From: CAZFNQ01 sp964652125
GTDB lineage: Bacteria; Patescibacteriota; Saccharimonadia; Saccharimonadales; JANWIN01
Assembly (NCBI GenBank): GCA_964652125.1
Contig: CAZZAE010000035.1
Span: forward strand, 1 to 10,109
DNA: 10,109 nt
Reading direction: 5' to 3'
Made by a program: the position numbers and the translations under genes. Every line of letters starts with the position of its first letter. Position 1 is the stretch's first letter. Shown piece after piece: positions 5,467 through 9,658 of the stretch. The notes beneath the pieces were generated by a model. It searched no databases and was not told the DNA's origin. It saw only the letters and a program-made list of their open reading frames with translations.

Positions 5467-5484
5467 GGATTAAATTTCTTATGC
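5467..5484 (-). repeat. Array repeat copy E (right end of the array)
   Basis: GGATTAAATTTCTTATGC, two mismatches to consensus. No minus-strand gene ends here, so it is a boundary copy rather than a gene-end signal. Its plus-strand right flank (CTTATGCTTGCAG) provides the -35 box of the gene at 5532. Confidence 0.85.
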
Positions 5485-5513
5485 TTGCAGTTTAGATACT
5501 CAGAGGGTTTAAT
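5485..5513 (+). promoter_or_regulatory. Promoter of the 5532 gene
   Basis: TTGCAG (5485-5490) and TTTAAT (5508-5513) are separated by 17 bp. The -35 box begins directly at the edge of repeat copy E. AAGGAG (5521-5526) follows in the short leader. The -10 region overlaps GGTT-TAATTT-AACC, an imperfect palindrome. Confidence 0.6.
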
Positions 5514-5531
5514 TTAACCAAAGGAGTACAA

Positions 5532-6089
5532 ATGTCTGGCAGAGAGACAGAAGCTAGGTCTGAAACTGTAGGCGAAGAGCTGAGAAAAACCATAGACGAT
5601 TTATTTAAGATTAAATCACATGGCTGGGCGCAAGAACCGATGAATTCTGGCTACGCAGAAACAGATGAATACCCTCCGTTAGAGCTTAGGCTGAGCTTCG
5701 TTGATGCAGAGGGAATATCTGAAGCTAAGAGTATAGCCGAATTGCCACAAGTAAATGTATCTAGGTACTTAATTTTCACAGGCCCCGGAACTCACGAAAT
5801 TGACCATGAAGTGCAGTTAATAACTGGAGATGACATCACTACTTATTCTTTAGGTTATCAGGATGACGGTACTGTTTTTGGTAGTGTATGGGGACAAATA
5901 AGAGGCGAAGACTTTGATTCGGAAAGGCGAATATGGAGTCCTGAGCTTAAAGATCTATACCATATGCTAACATCTCCAAATTTGATGGCACGAGATACAG
6001 CTATAAAAGAAATTGATAAACTTAAGGCAGACAGAGCAAGGAGAGTTAGCAGGGTCTTTAGGAGAATATTGGACGGCTTAAGGCAGTAG
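5532..6089 (+). CDS. Hypothetical soluble protein
   Basis: This 185-residue protein is not recognised. The start is supported by AAGGAG 5 nt before the ATG and by the promoter at 5485-5513. The N-terminal 25 residues are charged and helical (ETVGEELRKTIDDLFKIK). A beta-rich centre (about residues 48-125) contains alternating strands such as LELRLSFVDAEG, SRYLIFTGPG, HEVQLITGDD and TTYSLGYQDDG. The C-terminal 45 residues are a strongly basic helix (KEIDKLKADRARRVSRVFRR). It has no signal peptide, membrane helix or cysteine. It diverges from the array at copy E, so it is probably outside it. A nucleic-acid role for the basic tail is only a guess. Confidence 0.8.
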   Translation: MSGRETEARSETVGEELRKTIDDLFKIKSHGWAQEPMNSGYAETDEYPPLELRLSFVDAEGISEAKSIAELPQVNVSRYLIFTGPGTHEIDHEVQLITGDDITTYSLGYQDDGTVFGSVWGQIRGEDFDSERRIWSPELKDLYHMLTSPNLMARDTAIKEIDKLKADRARRVSRVFRRILDGLRQ

Positions 6090-6095
6090 CAAGTG

Positions 6096-6194
6096 TTACG
6101 AAAATAGGGCGGCCAGGAAAATGAACCAGACTCCCAAGACGCCGAATATTATCAGCGCAGCGACAACGTAATCCTTTGGTCTAAACCCCTTCAC
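6096..6194 (-). CDS. 32-residue single-TM peptide, leaderless
   Basis: This reading frame starts with GTG and encodes MKGFRPKDYVVAALIIFG followed by VLGVWFIFLAALFS, then TAA. The first seven residues are basic (K2, R5, K7) and the rest is one membrane helix of about 22 residues, giving an N-in topology. TACTAT ends 6 nt before the GTG, the same spacing as the larger leaderless genes in this window, and there is no ribosome site. The stop lies 6 nt from the convergent stop of the 5532-6089 gene, so coding is tightly packed. It resembles small regulatory or toxin-like membrane peptides in form only; no family is recognised. A short ORF could be chance, but promoter spacing, topology and packing all agree. 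Confidence 0.55.
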   Translation of the reverse strand: MKGFRPKDYVVAALIIFGVLGVWFIFLAALFS

Positions 6195-6200
6195 AATCTA

Positions 6201-6206
6201 ATAGTA
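6201..6206 (-). promoter_or_regulatory. -10 box of the 32-residue membrane peptide
   Basis: TACTAT, leftward, ends 6 nt before the GTG at 6194. No good -35 box is visible. Confidence 0.4.
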
Positions 6207-6257
6207 CTCTTAGCAAAGCAAAACAGATAGAACGCGTAAGCCTAAAACGACCAGTCC

Positions 6258-6286
6258 TTGACTTTTTAAAATGCTTGTGGTATGAT
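6258..6286 (+). promoter_or_regulatory. Sigma70 promoter of the 6311 gene
   Basis: TTGACT (6258-6263) and TATGAT (6281-6286) are 17 bp apart; the bases just before the -10 box include TGTGG, close to an extended -10. The predicted start near 6293 gives a leader of about 18 nt with no ribosome site. Confidence 0.8.
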
Positions 6287-6310
6287 GGGCTTGTTAGATA
6301 ATAAATAAAA

Positions 6311-6499
6311 ATGAAAACAAACATAACCGACCTCCAAGATTTTGTTAGAACCCAAGCCGCCGAAGACGCCGTCTTACCTTCTAGCGAAAAGCGATACCAA
6401 GCAGAACTAGTCAGCGATGTGCTTAGCCAAGAGGCACCTAGCCCTAAAGCCCGTAAACAACTGCTGGAATTATACAAAGCCGAGCGACAAGCAGCTTAA
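6311..6499 (+). CDS. Small helical hypothetical protein
   Basis: This 62-residue protein is not recognised. It is charged and helical by eye, with a proline-free first helix (DLQDFVRTQAAEDAV) and two further helices (YQAELVSDVLSQ; ARKQLLELYKAERQAA). There is no cysteine, signal peptide or membrane helix. The promoter upstream is near consensus, but the short leader (GATAATAAATAAAA) has no ribosome site, a third initiation style in this window besides leaderless and AAGGAG. A strong hairpin 54 nt downstream, followed by TTGCTTT, is its likely terminator. Confidence 0.7.
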   Translation: MKTNITDLQDFVRTQAAEDAVLPSSEKRYQAELVSDVLSQEAPSPKARKQLLELYKAERQAA

Positions 6500-6552
6500 T
6501 TTACCACAAAGAATTTGAGTTTCGGCAATCACTAAAAATGATGGCCGCCGGC

Positions 6553-6586
6553 GGGCGGTAGACTCCCCGAAAGGAGCCTACCGCCC
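6553..6586. terminator. GC-rich hairpin terminator
   Basis: GGGCGGTAG (6553-6561) pairs with CTACCGCCC (6578-6586); after an A/C mismatch, CTCC pairs with GGAG around the loop CCGAAA. TTGCTTT follows on the plus strand. On the minus strand the T-run comes only about 13 nt later, after a second palindrome CCGCCGGCGG (6546-6555). It lies between converging genes and may serve both. Confidence 0.75.
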
Positions 6587-6610
6587 TTGCTTTGCCCCCT
6601 GGTCCAGCCG

Positions 6611-6838
6611 TTACTTGCCGAAGATCTTGCGGCCGAAGAACGCGCCTCCGATGAAGGCGGCGATCAGTGCAGTGATAGACCCCCCGAAGACGACCGCACG
6701 GTTGCGCTCCGGCTTGGAGACTTCCTTGCCCCACGGCGCGCGGGCGATGCCTTTCTTGATGACGTCGAACGGCACTTCGACCACCGAGTGCGCAATCGGC
6801 TTGGCACGTGCCAGCTGACCATCGAGTAGAGATTTCAC
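6611..6838 (-). CDS. Small membrane-anchored protein in a GC-rich island
   Basis: This 75-residue protein is not recognised. The first 48 residues are basic and soluble (GQLARAKPIAHSVVEVPFDV, IKKGIARAPWGKEVSKPERN). A single C-terminal membrane helix follows (VFGGSITALIAAFIGGAFFG), then RKIFGK, giving a tail-anchored form with a glycine-rich helix. The start is GTG at 6838 with GGGA about 6 nt upstream. Codon third positions are almost all G or C (AAG, CCG, GTC, ATC, GGC), in sharp contrast with the AT-ending codons of the genes on both sides. This frame was preferred over two overlapping plus-strand frames because it has a ribosome site and a sensible membrane segment. Likely acquired from a high-GC donor or a chimeric join. 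Confidence 0.65.
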   Translation of the reverse strand: MKSLLDGQLARAKPIAHSVVEVPFDVIKKGIARAPWGKEVSKPERNRAVVFGGSITALIAAFIGGAFFGRKIFGK

Positions 6839-7050
6839 TTGTTATCCCTTTCGTCGACGATTCACTTCACAACAACCACTTGTGCGAAGCCCTTATGACG
6901 CTTCGATGCGGACTGCCAGGCCAACCACCTCCTTAGGTTGCCGAAACTCTTTATCTGGCGTTAGCCGCCAGAAGGTTTATTCTTTAACATAAGGAGCTTG
7001 AATTCAGTTAAGAATGTCACTCTGAATCTCTGAAAAGTCTGGAGGATTTC

Positions 7051-7069
7051 CTAGACTACCCTTGTCTAG
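7051..7069. promoter_or_regulatory. Possible operator: 6-bp inverted repeat over a -35 region
   Basis: CTAGAC (7051-7056) and GTCTAG (7064-7069) flank TACCCTT. The -35 position of the promoter with TATAAT at 7081 falls in the middle, and no good -35 box is present. A repressor or activator site is therefore plausible but unproven. Confidence 0.35.
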
Positions 7070-7080
7070 TAAATTGGGAG

Positions 7081-7086
7081 TATAAT
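7081..7086 (+). promoter_or_regulatory. -10 box for the 7104 gene
   Basis: TATAAT lies 17 nt before the ATG at 7104, within GGGAGTATAATCGCAG, similar to the element at 1981-1991. AAGGAG (7094-7099) follows. Confidence 0.65.
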
Positions 7087-7103
7087 CGCAGAAAAGGAGC
7101 TTT

Positions 7104-7304
7104 ATGAACTACACAGCAGAATTTCAACCAGATGATGGTACGGAAGGGGACTCTAGAACAGTGACGGGGATGTCGAGCGAGATTGTTGAGTTAACAACTG
7201 AGGTCCAGCCTGTTGAAGTTAAACGAAACACAGTTTCAATACCAGATGAACCCTGGTTTGATACAGGCCCAGATGGCCTTTTCCCAAATAGCAGGATCCT
7301 ATAG
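7104..7304 (+). CDS. Small acidic hypothetical protein
   Basis: This 66-residue protein is not recognised. AAGGAG sits 4 nt before the ATG and TATAAT just upstream, the same arrangement as the 2011 gene. The sequence is acidic and rich in Thr, Glu, Val and Pro, with little helix (FQPDDGTEGDSRTVTG, EIVELTTEVQPVEVKRNTVS). It ends in a Pro/Trp/Phe segment (IPDEPWFDTGPDGLFPNSRI). It is probably largely disordered or a small beta peptide. A minus-strand frame over the same bases (7124-7324) was set aside because it lacks a ribosome site and promoter. Confidence 0.65.
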   Translation: MNYTAEFQPDDGTEGDSRTVTGMSSEIVELTTEVQPVEVKRNTVSIPDEPWFDTGPDGLFPNSRIL

Positions 7305-7383
7305 TTTTTTGTAATATCTTTCACAGATTATAACCGTAAGCGGTGTTGGAATAAGAGGACCAAACTAACATAAAGGAGTTTAA

Positions 7384-7494
7384 ATGACCAAATTAGCTAA
7401 CATTTATAAAGACTATCGAAATAGAGTAACGGTGACCAAGGACGAATACCAGAACTGGGACGAACTATTCCAACAATACGGTATTAATGCTTAG
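7384..7494 (+). CDS. 36-residue hypothetical peptide
   Basis: The frame reads MTKLANIYKDYRNRVTVTKD, then EYQNWDELFQQYGINA and a TAG stop. AAGGAG (7373-7378) stands 5 nt before the ATG, an excellent ribosome site that is the main argument for a real gene. TATAAC at 7329-7334 is a possible -10 box. The peptide is highly charged and aromatic (four Tyr, one Trp, one Phe), probably two short helices. Its stop overlaps the stop of the convergent gene at 7491-7772 by three bases. No family is recognised. Confidence 0.6.
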   Translation: MTKLANIYKDYRNRVTVTKDEYQNWDELFQQYGINA

Positions 7495-7772
7495 AACTTC
7501 ACTGTGACGTAGAGGCGGGCTTGAGGCTCACGGCGCAGTAACCTAGTAGCCGCTCGTGTGGGCAGGTGAGGCTTTTTTACTTTTAACGACGTAACTTGGA
7601 CCTCGTCGCCTAGTTTTTGCTCTAACAGAGTTGTAGCGTATACGTGGAGGTGCCAGGGGTTGTGGAGATGTCTGTCTGTGACAGGGACTTTTAGTACGTA
7701 TTTCTCAGATATATAACCCTGTTCGGGTGGGGCAAGAACAAACCTATCTTCCTGAGTTTTTATTTTTGACAT
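7491..7772 (-). CDS. Hypothetical protein with a histidine cluster
   Basis: This 93-residue soluble protein is not recognised. Residues 35-43 read HLHNPWHLH, four histidines in nine residues, which could bind a metal. Around it are predicted strands (YVLKVPVTD, HVYATTLLEQKL, EVQVTSLKVKK) and a basic C-terminal part (PHLPTRAATRLLRREPQARL) ending in a strand (YVTVKF). The start ATG is 9 nt after TAATAT, with TTGCTT 17 bp further upstream and no ribosome site, so the mRNA is leaderless or nearly so. Its stop (TAA) overlaps that of the convergent 36-residue peptide, and its upstream region (7773-7893) is shared divergently with the gene at 7894. Metal binding is inference. Confidence 0.7.
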   Translation of the reverse strand: MSKIKTQEDRFVLAPPEQGYISEKYVLKVPVTDRHLHNPWHLHVYATTLLEQKLGDEVQVTSLKVKKPHLPTRAATRLLRREPQARLYVTVKF

Positions 7773-7781
7773 AACATAGAT

Positions 7782-7810
7782 ATATTAGCATAAACAGTAT
7801 AAAAAAGCAA
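7782..7810 (-). promoter_or_regulatory. Promoter of the histidine-cluster gene
   Basis: Leftward TTGCTT (7810-7805) and TAATAT (7787-7782) are 17 bp apart. The -10 box ends 9 nt before the ATG. An alternative hexamer TATATC (7784-7779) would end 6 nt before it. Confidence 0.55.
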
Positions 7811-7893
7811 GTGCAACTTACAATAAGAATTGCTTTCTTAACTAACTTATGGCATTAATAATTTACTAAGTAATGACAAAGAATTAACCCTCA

Positions 7894-8175
7894 ATGTTTA
7901 AAGAATTCGGATTTTTCCGTAAAAGAAATACACAGAAAATGGAACTGTTAAATGAAGAACGAAGGGTGATACCTTTCCCACTGCATTTGGTAAAAGGACC
8001 CAATAGTGGGCTTACACCTAAGGGCATTGAAACTTTAGAGATAAGAAACACAAAGCAAATATTAAAAGCAGGCAGGGCGACCAGCCCGGCCGTTTTAGTG
8101 GAAGTGGATGAACATGCACGTTTTCTTTACGACAGAAGCAAGGCGACTGATGCACATGAAGAGACTTTGCCTTAA
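7894..8175 (+). CDS. Small hypothetical protein upstream of the kinase
   Basis: This 93-residue soluble protein is not recognised. The N-terminal 22 residues are basic (MFKEFGFFRKRNTQKMELLN). A strand-rich middle follows (RRVIPFPLHLVKG, GIETLEIRNTKQILKAG, PAVLVEVDEHARFLYD), then an acidic tail (ATDAHEETLP). No ribosome site and no convincing promoter is seen before the ATG at 7894, so the start is less certain than for other genes. It ends 40 nt before the histidine kinase on the same strand and may share its transcript. A role in kinase signalling would be speculation. Confidence 0.65.
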   Translation: MFKEFGFFRKRNTQKMELLNEERRVIPFPLHLVKGPNSGLTPKGIETLEIRNTKQILKAGRATSPAVLVEVDEHARFLYDRSKATDAHEETLP

Positions 8176-8194
8176 AGGAAGAAATTTGTCAGTA

Positions 8195-8210
8195 TTAAGC
8201 TAAAGCTTAA
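8195..8210 (+). repeat. Hairpin just upstream of the kinase start
   Basis: TTAAGC (8195-8200) and GCTTAA (8205-8210) flank TAAA. It lies 5 nt before the predicted GTG of the kinase, where it could hinder or tune translation. The stem is short and AT-rich. Confidence 0.4.
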
Positions 8211-8215
8211 GACTG

Positions 8216-9532
8216 GTGGTCGTTATAAATTTAAATCTTACTTACGCAGTTGAGGTCACATGGAAACATATAACTTTCCATGATTTTTTAGTTACGATGC
8301 TGCCGGTTTTTATCTTTTTTGTGCTGGGTTTGAGTATGGCATGGCTTATCTACCAGGCTTGGCAGGAGCAAGCTTATCTTGAGGCGTTGGTTGGCCAGCT
8401 GAGTAGGGAGAGGGAATTGGTTAAACAAAAACGAAACTTTGTAACCTTATCTTCCCACTATTTGCGCACACCATTGGCGATTATTGCTAACTCTATCGAT
8501 CTGGCGATAGCTAAAGGTGGATCTCAACCTTCCTTAAATACTCTAAAAGCTTTAAGCCAGGATTTAGCTGGGGCAGTAAATGGGCTTCTGGCAATTGCCC
8601 AGACGGAGTTACCTCAGTCGCAGACGCCCCCGAGGCCAAAATCAATAAATAGCTCGGTACGCTATCTGGCTTTTTCGGTTATCGGGGCCTTTATAGCAGT
8701 AAGCTTGGGCATTTATTTATTGGTTTATCTCAATAAGGATGATGTAAAATTGACTACTTGGCTAGTAGTGCTGGCAATGGTGCTTTTGGTAGCGGTGATT
8801 ATCTTTAGTGCCAGGCGCGTCCACTACAACAGGAAAAGGGTCAAACAATACTTCAAGGAACTAATTGTCCAACATCGAATTTTGGATGCACAGCGCTCGG
8901 AGGTGGTCAATAGAGCCTTGGGCCAAATAAAAAATCCACTCGAACAACTTAAATCAAGCGTGGCTTCTGTGGAAGACACTAAACTTCGAGCTTACCTATG
9001 GGATGGGATAGCTAAGTTTGAGCATATTCTGCAAAAATTTGTTATTTATGACGGCCTAAGGATGGGTACCATGTCAACATCCCGGCAAGAATTTGACTTT
9101 AATGACCTGGTGCAGAGAGTTACTGAGCGTCACTCCCAAGCAATATCGGTCAAACAACTTAAGTTAGAAACAGATATCAAACTAGCGAATATGGCTCAAG
9201 ACGCCTTGCTTCTGGAGTACGTAATAGATAGCATCGTCGATAATGCTATTGCCTACAGTCCGCAGAATCAAAGAATTAAAATCATAGCCAAGAAAAAAGG
9301 CGAAACTGGGATGATAAGCATTGAGGATAGGGGCGCTGGCATAGAGGCCTCAAAACTATCCCTCTTGTTCCAGCCGTTTTCTAGCGCTGAAGACCCGTTG
9401 AGGTTTGAACACGAAGGCATGGGTCTAAGCCTCTATCTAGATAAGCTCATAATGCTTTATATTGGCGGAAACATCCTGGCCGAATCCAAAAAAGGTCACG
9501 GAACGAGTATAAGAATCACTTTCGCTATCTAA
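8216..9532 (+). CDS. Membrane sensor histidine kinase with split/tandem dimerisation domains
   Basis: This 438-residue protein would autophosphorylate a histidine and pass the phosphate to a response regulator. Order: TM1 (about 24-48); a first HisKA-type segment with a canonical H-box, SSHYLRTPLAIIANS, phospho-acceptor H81; two more TM helices (150-171, 182-200) with a very short outer loop; a second HisKA-like segment (about 218-280) where GQIKNPLEQL resembles the usual H-E-I-K-N-P-L, but with G236 in place of His; then a complete ATPase domain. The ATPase has an N-box (IVDNAIAYS, N343), G1 (EDRGAGIE, D371), F-box (LFQPF) and G2 (GMGLSL, G401). There is no large sensory domain, so membrane state may be the stimulus. 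No response regulator is in the window. The GTG start at 8216 has only a weak upstream context; ATG at 8297 is an alternative that would cut into TM1. Confidence 0.9.
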   Translation: MVVINLNLTYAVEVTWKHITFHDFLVTMLPVFIFFVLGLSMAWLIYQAWQEQAYLEALVGQLSRERELVKQKRNFVTLSSHYLRTPLAIIANSIDLAIAKGGSQPSLNTLKALSQDLAGAVNGLLAIAQTELPQSQTPPRPKSINSSVRYLAFSVIGAFIAVSLGIYLLVYLNKDDVKLTTWLVVLAMVLLVAVIIFSARRVHYNRKRVKQYFKELIVQHRILDAQRSEVVNRALGQIKNPLEQLKSSVASVEDTKLRAYLWDGIAKFEHILQKFVIYDGLRMGTMSTSRQEFDFNDLVQRVTERHSQAISVKQLKLETDIKLANMAQDALLLEYVIDSIVDNAIAYSPQNQRIKIIAKKKGETGMISIEDRGAGIEASKLSLLFQPFSSAEDPLRFEHEGMGLSLYLDKLIMLYIGGNILAESKKGHGTSIRITFAI

Positions 9533-9569
9533 CTACTGGCTTGGATAAACAATACGACGATCATTATTA

Positions 9570-9598
9570 TTGACAACGACTCTTTAATAACAGATAGT
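9570..9598 (+). promoter_or_regulatory. Promoter of the collagen-like surface protein
   Basis: A perfect -35 box TTGACA (9570-9575) and a GATAGT -10 box (9593-9598) are 17 bp apart. The predicted start near 9605 gives a leader of about 55 nt that contains a perfect palindrome and ends A-rich, without a ribosome site. Confidence 0.65.
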
Positions 9599-9607
9599 TA
9601 AACGTAA

Positions 9608-9642
9608 GAGTATTTAGCTAGCTAAATAAAATAAAAATACTC
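9608..9642 (+). promoter_or_regulatory. Palindrome and inverted repeat in the leader
   Basis: TATTTAGCTAGCTAAATA (9611-9628) is a perfect 18-bp palindrome, well suited to a dimeric regulator. Overlapping it, GAGTATTT (9608-9615) can also pair with AAATACTC (9635-9642). The two pairings share the TATTT arm and so exclude each other. Position just downstream of the promoter fits an operator or an RNA switch-like leader. Confidence 0.5.
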
Positions 9643-9658
9643 AAAACAAAAAAACAAA

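Larger units (their letters stand above)
3849..5484 (-). mobile_element. Candidate gene-cassette array bounded by 18-bp direct repeats
   Basis: Five same-direction copies of GGAGTAAATTTCTTATGG-like sequence (3849, 4369, 4741, 4859, 5467) delimit three visible single-gene units plus a gap. Every gene within is on the minus strand, unrelated in sequence to the others, and has its own promoter just inside the repeat. Two of the genes end inside a repeat copy. This is the layout expected of gene cassettes inserted one after another by site-specific recombination, as in integrons. However, the repeat does not match the integron core GTTRRRY, no long attC-type site is evident, and no recombinase gene is in the window. 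The mobile interpretation is inference; the repeats and layout are directly visible. Confidence 0.5.
6839..7103. other. Intergenic stretch with hairpins, no gene seen
   Basis: The left part continues the GC-rich composition and then grades into AT-rich sequence. It holds a hairpin TCTGGCG-TTAGC-CGCCAGA (6954-6972), followed on the plus strand by T-rich sequence. An AAGGAG-like site at 6990-6997 leads only to an 11-codon frame from TTG, which I do not call. An inverted repeat CTAGAC-N7-GTCTAG (7051-7069) sits just before the next promoter. Confidence 0.5.

Noticed and set aside
3849..5484. CRISPR array
   Set aside because: Only five short repeats, spaced hundreds of bases apart, with genes rather than short uniform spacers between them, and no cas genes.
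3849..5484. XerCD dif-type modules
   Set aside because: The repeat is 18 bp, not 28 bp, lacks two inverted 11-bp arms, and all copies are in the same direction.
3862..5495. Plus-strand mini-ORFs starting at the ATG inside each array repeat (10, 30, 18 and 4 codons at copies A, B, D, E)
   Set aside because: Lengths and sequences differ without pattern, no ribosome site precedes them, and at B and D they are antisense to convincing genes.
6587..6829. Plus-strand frames through the GC-rich island
   Set aside because: Frames stay open by chance in GC-rich DNA; only the minus-strand frame has a ribosome site, a sensible membrane helix and third-position GC bias.
6990..7031. Short frame after an AAGGAG site at about 6991
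   Set aside because: Only 11 codons from a TTG start; perhaps a remnant, but not supportable as a gene.
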